Part shown: positions 55,101 through 64,000 of the stretch, piece by piece
How the letters are laid out: every line of letters starts with the position of its first letter
How positions within the stretch are numbered: the stretch's first letter is position 1
Source of the DNA: Galdieria partita
Lineage: Eukaryota; Rhodophyta; Bangiophyceae; Galdieriales; Galdieriaceae
Reading direction: 5' to 3'
NCBI GenBank assembly: GCA_025991245.1
Contig: BQMJ01000056.1
Span: forward strand, 1 to 64,000
DNA length: 64,000 nt
Position numbers and translations under genes: made by a program
Notes under the pieces: generated by a model
The model's input: the letters and a program-made list of their open reading frames with translations, nothing else
Database searches by the model: none
What the model was told of the DNA's origin: nothing

Positions 55101-56546
55101 ATGAATTCGTCAAAGACTCGACAACTTGCGTGGACTTTTATTCATCATTTTACTACTGCTACTACGCATATGACACGATGTAAACTTCCTATGAGTTATG
55201 AAAAGTTGGAGTATGTCAATAGTAAAGTGGAGAATAGGAGTTATGCTCTTCCCAAGTCTGTTTATATTCATATTCCTTTTTGTATTCGCAAGTGCTTTTA
55301 TTGTGACTTTGCAGTTATTGCAGGAGATTCCTCTCATTGGTACGATAACTATATTTCATATATTGTTAGAGAAATAGAAAGTACACTGAGTTATTTCAAG
55401 CGGAAATATCAGAAACTTCCAGACTTGGAAACTGTTTACTTTGGGGGAGGTACACCTTCTCTTTTGCCTACTATTTATATTCAACAGATATTACTTTCCT
55501 TGCAAAAATATATCAACTTTGCTTCTGATGTTGAATTGACTGTCGAGATGGATCCCGGTACTTTTGACTTGTCCAAAGCAAGAGAATTCTTTGCTTTGGG
55601 TGTTAACCGAGTTAGTGTTGGAGTACAGTCTTTTGATGATACTCTATTGCAGCTATGTGGTCGATCGCATAATTCGAAAGAAATATATTATGCTTGGGAT
55701 ACCTTAAGAACAGCAGGCTTCACCAATTTGAGCCTCGATTTGATGAGTGGACTACCCAATCAGAGTTTAGAAGTATTCAAGGTATGTTTGTATTTGTGTG
55801 TGTACCGCTTTGAAGGACTGAATTTTCATCTGTTGACTATGTCTTGGCTTTAGGACTCCATTGAAAAGGCCATTTCATTAGATCCGGAACATCTATCTTG
55901 TTATGATTTGATTTTAGAAGGAAGCACACCTTTTGGGAAAAAATATCAAAGTGGTGTTTATCCTTTGCCATCAGAGGATGAAGCAGCCGCTATGTATATA
56001 TTTGCTTCATGTCGACTAAGAGAACGAGGCTTTGAGCATTATGAAGTTTCCAATTACGGAAAGCCTAAATATCTTTCGAAACATAATCAAGTTTATTGGA
56101 AGAATCAGAGTTATTACGGTTTTGGTATAAGTGCAACAAGTTATACAGAAATGAAAAGGTTTTCTCGACCTCGAAAGTTACTTTCTTACTTTGATTGGGT
56201 GAAACGTTTAGAAATGCAAAATGGTGAAGTGGAATGTCCGGAAGAGTCGTTACAAGAACAGGCAGTGGATACTTTGATACTTGGCTTAAGAATGAAACAA
56301 GGCATTTCAATAGATGAGTTTGAAAAGCAATATGGACAACAAGTATCTTGGCAAGTCATGGAAGCTGCTCAACCTTGGATAGAAAGTGGTCATATATTAG
56401 GGAAATATAACTGCAATGGGCAACTACAAAGGATTGCTTTACAAGATCCAAACGGCTTCCTTTTACAAAATAGCATATTGATTTCATTGTTAGAAAAGTC
56501 TTTGTGGAACAAGTCATCATCCAAATATCACAAGGCTCAATCCTAA
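55101..56546 (+). CDS. HEMW: HemW/RSAD1, radical SAM heme chaperone-type protein
   Basis: Two exons, 55101-55781 and 55854-56546, with a 72-nt intron in phase 0, give 457 residues. The radical SAM cluster motif is CIRKCFYCDF (CxxxCxxC) near 68, preceded by VYIHIPFC. VYFGGGTPSLLP, VELTVEMDPGTF, GVNRVSVGVQSF, LSLDLMSGLPNQ, and then HYEVSNYGKP, HNQVYWKNQSYYGFGISA and ILGLRMKQGI follow the HemW/HemN-like order. It lacks the extra N-terminal cysteine context of true HemN, so heme delivery rather than coproporphyrinogen oxidation is expected. About 50 residues before the core suit organelle import. A four-codon ATG-CTC-CAA-TGA at 55093 overlaps the chosen start. A later ATG (55170) is possible. Confidence 0.9.
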
Positions 56547-56611
56547 AGATAATTTTTGCAAGAATCAACAAGGAAAACTATCGACATTTGCGAATCAACA
56601 AAGACAGTCTC

Positions 56612-58232
56612 CTATGTGGTATCTATTGCAACGTTGTCTGATTCTCTCCTAATCTCTTTCTCAGTGTTCTGTCGTTCACTATCTACAGAACGAGCAGGTG
56701 ACGAACGAGAACTCGAATGAGGATGACTTCTTCTCTCAAGTGCAGCTTTGGCTTCTGCCAACATTGCTTGTTGAAATGCTTTCTTCGCATTTTCCTCGTC
56801 CAAAGTTCCATTCGCCATGTTCTCTGTAGTCATTTGCGATCCATTCATTCTGCCGCTGTGATACTCTTCCTTTCCCTCCCTTTTATTTGAATTGCTATGG
56901 ACATCATTGACTGTGGACATGCCACTGGATACTTCCTTTGCTTTCGGAACCAACTCTTCTAAAGAGGCTGGAGGAATCGACATGAAATCATCCATAATGC
57001 CTATAAAGGATGATCAGAAGTACTTTTCAAACAGACCATATATACAAACTACCTGGATCCCGTATCTTATTGGAAAATATTTGGGTTCCAACACCACTTG
57101 CATCCAATGAATAGTTGTCATCGCCAACTAACCAACTCTTATTCGAATGCCATACTTCTTTTTCTGACTTGGAACGATTAAAGTCTTCTTCTCTTTGATA
57201 ACCTTGCATACTATTCAAAATAGCAACATTATCTTGACGCAGTTTATCCTCTGAATGTGAAGGTTCCCTATGAAGAGCTTCTTTGAATATCTGCATACCG
57301 GAAACCACAGATTTGAGACAGTTGACAACTTCAAACAAGTCTTGACGCATTTGACGTTCAGATTTATGAACTAATTCTTCTATCATATCATTATTTCTTT
57401 CGGTAGCTTTTACAAGGCTTTTCACCAATGTTTTCAACTCATCTACAAATATTCAACAGTTTTAAAATATTGCAAATAACGCTACATACCAACTTGTTTT
57501 TCCAAGTATTGTCTCCCCTCCTCGTCTTCTCGGGAAAGCTTCTGTTTACTATTGTCTCGTGGTCGTGCTTCAGGGAAATAAAGCGGCACAACATACTTTC
57601 TCAGTACTTCTCTTATCGCTAGAACAATTCCTGCGGTGGCACCTGCTCCTAAAAATATACTACCAAAAGACCAAGAGCGCTCCTTTTGTTGAGGTTGTTG
57701 CGAACTTGCAACTTGTGGAGTGACATAGGCGAAAGGTTGAGGAACCCAAACTCCTCCGGGTTGTGACAAACTCATTTGATTAGAGGGAAGGCTATTTGCG
57801 TTTACTTTGTCTGAGGAAACTTGTGCAACCTAATACAAAAAGTTTCAGTTACCCACTGAGAAAAACAGTGTAGTGATTTCCATACTTGTTGACTGGCAGC
57901 CTTTTCGTTTGGTGTTACACTCTTTGGTACGTTGTTAGGTGCATTTGTCGTCTTTGCAGCTGAATCCAACTGTTCTCCTTCAGAATTTCCGGTAAAAGTA
58001 TCTTCTGGATATATTTGTCCTGCTCTTTGAAAGGCCTCTCTTATCTCGTCATCGGTCAATCCCTTTCTTCGTAAAAAGTCCACCTTTCTCTGTCCCGCAG
58101 TAGGCTTTACTTGAGGATGCTCTAAAAAGCTTACCGCTTTTTTTACCTATACGAACAAAATTTAGTTTAGCACTATTGTGTACGCGTGTTTACAAACATT
58201 GCGCAGCTTACTTCATCTTCACGGATCGTCAT
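56612..58232 (-). CDS. PEX14: Peroxisomal docking protein PEX14
   Basis: Five exons on the minus strand: 58232-58212, 58146-57886, 57829-57490, 57442-57053 and 57000-56612; introns 47-65 nt; 466 residues. The N-terminal PEX14 domain reads MTIREDEVKKAVSFLEHPQV, then VDFLRRKGLTDDEIREAFQR AG, with the FL..P.V and F(L)..KGLT.EEI..AF pattern that binds WxxxF motifs of PEX5. A membrane-spanning or hydrophobic stretch follows at about 175-195 (FGSIFLGAGATAGIVLAIRE), then a coiled coil (LVKATERNNDMIEELVHKSE) and a Ser-rich tail (SSSRSSPARS). This matches the plant and fungal order. The first exon encodes only seven residues; an additional upstream exon cannot be excluded. Confidence 0.9.
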
Positions 58233-58793
58233 AGCTCTGCTGAATTTCTTCGATGATTGATTTCCTATGAATCAAGTGATTGGAAGACTCATGTAAAGCT
58301 ACATAACAATTGGCAAATAACCGAAACAAGTTTGGTAATTAGATAACCAATTTTTCAGTTTTTGCACTTGTCGACAATTGAGAAACAGGAACAACATGGT
58401 CATTTGATGATGTCCTCTTGAACTAAATCTACTCTATTGACAAGGCACATACTAAATTCTCATCAATACAAGAGCTTAGTGAAGCTATTGCTTCTTCTAT
58501 TCTTCTTACGAGTTTCTAAAAGTTATCTCAAAAACTTCATTTAAATGTGCAAAGAGTGCTTGACAAGTTCTTTTGTTTGTTTTATAGGACTGGCTTTGAA
58601 GGGTTGTGTTGATAGCAATCAGTTGCTGTCTTTCACGTATTTTGTTCGACACTTGACGCATTATTATAGCTTGTTTCCTATCCTCCTTTACTCAAAAGGC
58701 TGTCCCTGTATTTAGAAAATCAACGTTATCTTTAGAGATTCTTGCAAAACCTACACTGCCTACATAGAACTGTAACAACATGTTTCCTTCATA
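58233..58793. other. Intergenic region with unassigned open segments
   Basis: 560 bp upstream of PEX14. On the minus strand there is a helical-looking open stretch beginning MRQVSNKIRERQQLIA near 58663 and, in another frame, LVRRIEEAIASLSSCIDENL near 58450. These might be exons of a small coiled-coil protein or the 3' exons of the tentative gene at 58794-59094, but I could not find splice sites that join them in frame. Confidence 0.3.
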
Positions 58794-59094
58794 CTAGAGC
58801 AACAACCTGAACAGAATTTCACTCTTAGGAAAAGGTGATGGCGAGTTTCCTTTTCTAGTAGTAAAATTTTGGTCTATTTGTTTGTTTTGCAACAAGGAAA
58901 GGGACAGTTCTTTAAAACTGCCAAAATCATTCCAACCTATACAATGCATAACTTCCCATAGTCGATCGTTACTACAGAGAATGGTCGCCACTCATGAAGA
59001 TGAGTTGTGGTGCAGTTTACGTTTTTGCATTCCACGAACATTCCATGTCAATTCCAGCTGTCCCTGCTCGTTCAACGTGTCTGATTGTGATCAT
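58794..59094 (-). CDS. Tentative small gene, unknown product
   Basis: A model with exons 59094-59021 and 58971-58794 on the minus strand and a 49-nt GT-AG intron keeps frame and gives 83 residues: MITIRHVERAGTAGIDMECS, then NDRLWEVMHCIGWNDFGSFK and LSLSLLQNKQIDQ. I recognise no family. Support is only the correct splice sites and phase and the orientation, divergent from thioredoxin with 86 bp between starts. The C-terminal end may instead continue through another intron. Confidence 0.35.
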
Positions 59095-59180
59095 CACCAA
59101 ATGGCGGAGTTGATGGGACGAAAATTAGAAAACGACCTTCACAAGATTGACTTTGGTCGGTTCGAGGAGATAATCGAGGT

Positions 59181-59550
59181 ATGGCTACTGCTCTTACTGC
59201 TACGGAGGAATTTGAAAAAGTCATCTTATCTGAATCGTTGGTAAGTTGTTCTTCTAAATGAAAAGGAAGTCTCATTCTTTCTTAAGGTGGTCGTTGAATT
59301 CTTTGCAGAGTGGTGCTCTCCTTGCCAAAAGATGGAAAAATTCCTACAAGACCTCATGAAAGACTCTAAATATAAAGACAAGAAGATACAGTTTTACAGA
59401 ATCAATGTTGATACACTTCCTGGAATAGCAAAGATGGTTGGCATAGGAGCACTTCCAACATTTGTATGCTACAGAGACAATCGAAAGCTGGATGAATCAG
59501 TGGGTGCCTCCAAGTCTAGTCTGAAGAAGATGTTGAAGAAATATATGTAA
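59181..59550 (+). CDS. TRX: Thioredoxin
   Basis: Two exons, 59181-59240 and 59287-59550, with a 46-nt phase-0 intron, give 108 residues, the normal thioredoxin length. MATALTATEEFEKVILSESL is joined to VVVEFFAEWCSPCQKMEKFL, bringing the FxAEWCxPC active site to residues 25-33. The cis-proline is in GIGALPTFVCYR, and VGASKSSLKKML ends the fold. The active site is WCSPC instead of the common WCGPC. There is no transit peptide, so it is probably cytosolic or nuclear. The frame is also open upstream of 59181 in a different register, which hides the short first exon from simple ORF calls. Confidence 0.92.
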
Positions 59551-60357
59551 ATATATAAGATATAGTCAATACTCAAAAAGCAATGATAAAATGTTGTACA
59601 TATTCTTTACAAAGATTGCCGTTTCTAAAACTCCAAATATGATTGTAAAACTAGACCAATTATAATATAAGCACGACAAGCAACTCTATCGAACAACACA
59701 TTCAACCGAATTCTATCCTCGGAAGAGTTCCTCATTAAACATATTTCAACAGCAGTGACTTTGAATAACAAGAAACATCCTATTTAGAGCAACGAAAATT
59801 AATTATTCCAAACTTCCACAAAGATAGAACGAAATGGTTGAAAGTTTCCAGTTTTGAAAAATAGGAAAACTTGAAACTGACTCTAGCACCATGTCCAATA
59901 ACGACATATTATCGGCTAAGGTTCAAACTGAAACCAAAAGGTAACTGCTAAACATATCTTGTTCCTTGACAATAAATAACCAAAAAATAAAAAAGGGGTT
60001 CAGAAGCAAGCAATTATACGCTGCTTTACAACTCAAGTTCAACATTCAAACTGAGTTCATTTTAAAGGATTTGTTCCTCTCCAAACATTATACCTTTGTG
60101 AGGGAAAACTAGGTAGAAGCTATATGACTGTGAAAGTAAATTGGTTGAATAGACAAACATTTTCAATATCTTCAAAGGACAAAGCTCGTTTAAGTTCTAA
60201 CAACTGAATGCTAAATCAACATTTCCTAAATAGTTTGGGTCTTCATTCCATTTTGTAGCTTCGACGTCGTGGACTGACCGCTCTATTTGCATAGATTCAC
60301 AGTAGAGCACTCAAGAGACGCGAAGCATATTGTTGAATACAGTGTATAAACGGAACA
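59551..60357. other. Intergenic region without a recognisable gene
   Basis: About 800 bp between thioredoxin and the eS31 fusion gene. It is AT-rich with only very short frames. No tRNA, snRNA or snoRNA could be identified by eye. It is unusually long for this dense part of the window, so a small RNA gene is possible. Confidence 0.35.
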
Positions 60358-60813
60358 ATGGTTCAACTATTTGTGAAAAGTCTTGATAATAAGACCCGTT
60401 TATTTGATTTTCCTGCGGCAACCCCTGTTTCGGAACTACGGAAACAACTAGCAGAAAGTGAACGAGTTCCTTTTGAGGACTTGAGAATCTTTTCAAGTGT
60501 TTCAGATTTGGCAGATGAGGCAAATGTAGGAGAAGTTGATAGTCCTTTTTTGTTTGCTAGTCTTCGCTTGAAAGGAGGTGCAAAAAAGAAAAGAAAAAAG
60601 TCCTTTACCAAGCCCAAGAAGATTAAGCATAAGAAGAAGAAGGTCCCACTTGCAGTATTGAAGTACTATAAAGTGTCTGATGATGGAAAAGTCACTCGAC
60701 TTCGAAGATCTTGTCCCAATCCAACCTGTGGACCAGGTGTATTCATGGCAGCCCACCGTGGAAGACAATATTGTGGCAAATGTGGTCTCACTTATGTTTC
60801 TGAAGGAAAGTAG
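60358..60813 (+). CDS. RPS27A: Divergent ubiquitin-like domain fused to ribosomal protein eS31
   Basis: A single exon of 151 residues. Residues 1-74 form a ubiquitin-like domain ([40 protein letters not shown], then FASLRLKGG) ending in the LRLKGG cleavage site, but with only weak identity to ubiquitin, which is otherwise almost invariant. Residues 75-151 are a standard eS31: [37 protein letters not shown] and the zinc ribbon [25 protein letters not shown] with four cysteines. The tail is a normal 40S protein near the decoding site. The ubiquitin-like part would be released by a protease. It cannot serve as ubiquitin, since the Lys48/Lys63 context is lost. Confidence 0.9.
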   Translation: MVQLFVKSLDNKTRLFDFPAATPVSELRKQLAESERVPFEDLRIFSSVSDLADEANVGEVDSPFLFASLRLKGGAKKKRKKSFTKPKKIKHKKKKVPLAVLKYYKVSDDGKVTRLRRSCPNPTCGPGVFMAAHRGRQYCGKCGLTYVSEGK

Positions 60814-61251
60814 TTGCGCATAAACTTAAATAAAGGCAATTCGCCACATGGCGAGTTTTCCACAAATGGATCACACAAGCTGAGGTGTCGTCTGATTGAT
60901 TATCAAAGACACGATTGCACTTGCTCAAGATCCGCGGTACAGGAAGCGGATCACTTTTCAGAGACAAATGGTAAACACTCAGCTACGTTTCTGAGTTCTT
61001 GAGCGTTACTGCTTGTTATTTGCTAAGAGCAATAAACAAACCTTGGTCACGTTTATAGAGTTGTGTAGTATCAAGAACAGAAGTATTGCCAAAAAGCCTG
61101 AGAAACTCTGGGTCTGTATATACATACAAACGTTTATATACATTGGGCACGAATTCCTATTGTAACCACACAAAATACGGCAACAAAACTCAAGGCAAAA
61201 GTTCAAATACTACAAGCCGGAAACTGCAGTAGAATTGACTAGAAACTCGAG
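60814..61251. other. Intergenic region with two small hairpins
   Basis: Within 140 bp after the eS31 stop are TCGCC-ACAT-GGCGA (60841-60854) and the perfect 7-bp inverted repeat GATCCGC/GCGGATC (60929-60935 and 60946-60952, loop of 10). They could be 3' UTR structure or belong to a small RNA. The remainder holds the promoter of the next gene; no coding region is seen. Confidence 0.45.
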
Positions 61252-62355
61252 ATGTTCAAAGTTTACATTGCATGGCTTATGCAACTTTTTTATCCTACTG
61301 TTATTTGTATTGTATCAACAGGGTACGTCTCGAGACAGCACTGTATTCATAATTTGTTATTCTTTTGGATATTTTATGGTTAGATGGAACTCGGCATCTT
61401 GTGCCATTTATCTTCCTTCCATTTTGATCACTGTGGCAGAGTTTTTCTGTTTTCTATTATTTCCTGTTAGTGTGACTAATGGAAAACATCTCTGTTTTAT
61501 AGTGAGTGTTCTATCTGTGTGTTTGTATCGAGTCAAAGTCCAACTCTTTATATGTTTAGATGAGAGTCTTTGCAAGTACTGTTATATGTGTTTGGTGGTT
61601 GCAACGTCGTTTGTTCCAAACAACTAACATCTTTCAATACATTCATATTTGGAGTAGTTTATTTTTAGGATTTTTTGGCTTTCTATTATGGTATTAGCAA
61701 CATTTATTCATTCAATGTCCCTTAATGACACTCTTAGGGTGGTCCTTCCATTTCTATTATATTTGATAGGTTTACAACGACATCCAAGGCCACAACCAAC
61801 CAATGATAGAGTTCCATTCCTCTGGAATCCTTCTCTTATGAGTTACAACATGTCACTAAAAATGATTCTTCTTGGCATGAAAATGTTTCATTCCGTAGTA
61901 TTGGTACCCTTTATTGAAGAGGTTCAAATCAGGAATTTAGGATTTCGCTTTATGACACTTTGGTTATGTGGTCAGTCATCGACAGGTACGTTATTCCAGT
62001 AGTACAAGTGGAAGTCACATTAAGAGTATAAACTCGTAAAAATAGGAGGTAGTGATTGGGTCCTTGACGTTTCACTTTACAAATTTTGCTGGCCTTCTAT
62101 TATCATCATATCTTTAGGATTTGGTTGCTGTCATCTTAGATATGAGTTTGAGTGGTTGGCTGGATTCCTTTATGGAGTGATGATTCAGGTAAGGGATAAT
62201 CATAGCATAGTAACTGAGATAGATTTCACTTATCTTGTAAAAAGGTCGTTGCTGTGAAAGATAGGAGTATTGTGAATGCTGTTCTGGTCCATATAGTTAC
62301 CAATTTTTGTCTAAATGTTTATATTTTCATATCTCGTAACTTTTACTTGTGGTAG
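61252..62355 (+). CDS. CPBP-family intramembrane protease, bacterial exosortase-associated type
   Basis: Six exons: 61252-61322, 61384-61465, 61560-61690, 61738-61985, 62046-62188 and 62245-62355; introns 47-94 nt; every phase fits; 261 residues. The protein is very hydrophobic. Seen: VLVPFIEEVQIRNLGFRF with the EExxxR motif near 140, GFGCCHLRYEFEWLAGFLYG with the second-motif His, and AVLVHIVTNFCLNVYIF with the HxxxN motif near the C-terminus. The order WLAGFLYG...H..TN resembles the CAAX-protease-related proteins that accompany exosortase systems in cyanobacteria and proteobacteria more than the eukaryotic Rce1. Transfer from bacteria is possible. Exons 1 and 2 are the least certain part. 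The substrate is unknown; an organelle or ER membrane is likely. Confidence 0.75.
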
Positions 62356-62724
62356 CTCTACTCTAGGAATAGGTTTTAACATTGTTGCGTTTTTAGTATG
62401 ATAGGAATGCTTTTGTTCTTTTCTTTCAAATATAACAACAATTGACTGACAACTTAGTCCTACTTTCACGCTCTTATCACAAATACAGAGAGACACTAGT
62501 ATTTTATGAACAAGAAATGACTGACATGCTTATCTATCTTCCACTTTCACAATAGAAATGAAGAAACGAACATGATCATTCCAATGGACATTCATATCGA
62601 AGCTTCACTGTCAGGACTTGTTCCCATTTGTCTAATGTTCCACTTTAAAGATGCAATTCGCCAGACGAACTCCATTCAATTTATGTCACGTGGACAGGAT
62701 AGGAAGTGGGATGATTTCACTGGA
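62356..62724. other. Intergenic region between the CPBP protease and the second sugar porter
   Basis: 370 bp without recognisable coding content, holding the 3' flank of the protease gene and the distal promoter of the porter. Confidence 0.4.
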
Positions 62725-62735
62725 ATATAAAAAGG
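62725..62735 (+). promoter_or_regulatory. Candidate TATA box for the second sugar porter
   Basis: ATATAAAAAGG lies 64-74 bp before the ATG at 62799, a plausible TATA-to-start distance in a genome with short leaders. Sequence evidence only. Confidence 0.45.
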
Positions 62736-62798
62736 ATAAAAAATCTTCTTGGATCTTTGAGGCAGGCTTTTCTGGAAGGCTTATTCCATTATAGAACT

Positions 62799-64000
62799 AT
62801 GGCAGAAATAGAGAGTGGTTACAGGAGAAAGTCTGAAGAAGATGAAATCATTGACCAAGTGGATACAGGTGGAATGGAGTTACATAATGAAAAGGAGAGT
62901 GAAGAAGTGGAAATGGATAAGGAATTGTCAAAACTTGAAGAAGAACTTCAAGCTAGTGGGAAGAAACCATTCCTAGCTGCTAGGATTATCCCCAAACCTA
63001 AGGTTTTCATTTGGTTTTTAGCCTCCTTTGCAAGTATCGGTGGTCTCTTGTTTGGTTTGGACCAAAGCCTTATTAGCGGAGCAGAACTCTATATTCCTAC
63101 TGATCTTAGCATTGATAGCTCTCGAATGTCCATGATTACTGGTTTTATGGCTCTTGGAGCTATCTTTGGAGCATTATGGTGAGTTGCTTCTATTTTGCAT
63201 TTTATATCTTTATTCAATTTCTTTTATTAGTGTCTATCCAGTGAATGAGTTGCTAGGGAGAAAATGGACGATTATTGTTGCTTGTCTGTTGTATACAGCA
63301 GGAGGCATTTTAGAAGCAGCTGCAGGTTCATTTGGTGTGTTATTAGCCGGAAGAATGATTCTGGGTGCAGGAGTTGGCCTTGAAACAGGAACAGTGCCTC
63401 CTTATATTTCAGAGAACTGTGCAAAAAGATGGCGTGGTGGTTTGGTTTCACTTTATCAAGTCAACATTGATTTAGGGCTCTTATTCGGATATATTGCAGC
63501 AGCTATCTTTGTAGATGTTTCAGGAAATTGGCGTTGGATGTTGGGCTCTTCGTTGTTGTTTTCTACTATTTTACTTGTTGCCATGCTGTTCCTTCCTGAA
63601 AGTACTCGATGGCTAATGAGAAAAGGAAGAAAAGTAGATTCGTATCTTGTATGGAAACATGTGCGTGGTTTAGAAACTTTTGAAGAGAAGCAAGAATTCT
63701 TTCGAATGGAAACTCTTGTATTAGAAGAATTGGAAGCATCCAAGACCAGATGGATATTATTGGACTTTATTAGAAGACCAAGATGTAGACGAGCAGTTGT
63801 CTATGCCATTATATTACAATTGGTTGTTCAACAGTTCTCAGGAATCAATTCTGTTCTCTATTATATGGGACCATTGATGGAAAGAACAGGACTTTCAGCT
63901 CAAGATGCTGTTTATACTAGTCTTATTGGAGGAGGGACGATGTTCCTATCCACTATTCCAGCCATATACTTTATGGATCGATTGGGAAGACGTCCAGTGT
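62799..64000 (+). CDS. MFS sugar porter, paralog of the one at 42078, cut by the window end
   Basis: Exon 1 is 62799-63178 and exon 2 starts at 63231 after a 52-nt intron and runs open to the last base, giving about 383 residues so far; about 130 more are expected beyond the window. I start at ATG 62799 (MAEIESGYRRK) because the frame upstream has no ATG. Seen: an acidic N-terminus, GGLLFGLDQSLISGAELYIP in helix 1, VNELLGRKW right after the intron, GRMILGAGVGLETG, LPESTRWLMRKGRK, QQFSGINSVLYYMGP in helix 7 and DRLGRRP at the end. The helix-7 element is the classical QQxSGIN, unlike QLDGIN in the paralog, so the two may differ in substrate. The shared intron position shows common descent. Confidence 0.92.

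Noticed and set aside
58882-59244. 120-codon plus-strand frame upstream of thioredoxin
   Set aside because: Thioredoxin's real first exon (59181-59240) lies inside it in another frame and gives the right length and N-terminus.

Overview
The window looks like the left end of a nuclear chromosome of a unicellular red alga of the Cyanidiophyceae, most likely Galdieria or a close relative. This is inference. The sequence itself shows a telomere array at base 1 with the C-rich strand reading inward, AT-rich DNA, intron-bearing eukaryotic genes whose GT-AG introns are mostly 46-65 nt, nuclear copies of organelle proteins (SecE, mitochondrial-type uL2) and two sugar-porter genes, a family known to be expanded in Galdieria. 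No species marker can be checked here.

Layout. (1) 1-490: telomere built of 10-bp AATAAACCCT and 11-bp AAATAAACCCT units. (2) 505-9773: gene-free, T-rich subtelomere made of a 4.4-4.5 kb element in two tandem copies, with degenerate telomere repeats at the junction near 5257-5300. The arrangement recalls yeast Y' elements. (3) 9774-18838: more gene-free DNA carrying fragments of that element and two other diverged repeat families. (4) 18839-31086: a subtelomeric gene family of P-loop NTPases with nuclease-like C-termini, resembling the RHS/Crinkler class. It comprises two intact single-exon genes, a third more distant and probably interrupted member, and an inverted gene fragment. (5) From 31087 to the end: a dense core of conserved housekeeping genes on both strands.

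The core encodes, in order: HIRA histone chaperone, a SETD9-like SET protein, a coiled-coil protein of unknown role, an Alba/RGG RNA-binding protein, NAC alpha, an S4-type pseudouridine synthase, an MFS sugar porter, a two-helix membrane protein, a CDP-alcohol phosphatidyltransferase, a membrane DnaJ protein, SecE, mitochondrial uL2, ribosomal eL42, clathrin light chain, XRN1, HemW/RSAD1, PEX14, thioredoxin, a ubiquitin-like/eS31 fusion, a CPBP membrane protease and a second MFS sugar porter cut by the window end. Spacing can be extreme: 27 bp between the divergent XRN1 and HemW start codons, 26 bp between the XRN1 stop and the clathrin light chain start, and 41 bp between the phosphatidyltransferase stop and the next start.

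The most interesting part is the subtelomere: an unusual telomere unit, a tandem element punctuated by telomere repeats, and next to it a fast-duplicating NTPase/nuclease-like family whose members share a conserved start context. One member ends in a SAM-like domain. I recognise no described system that matches this combination.
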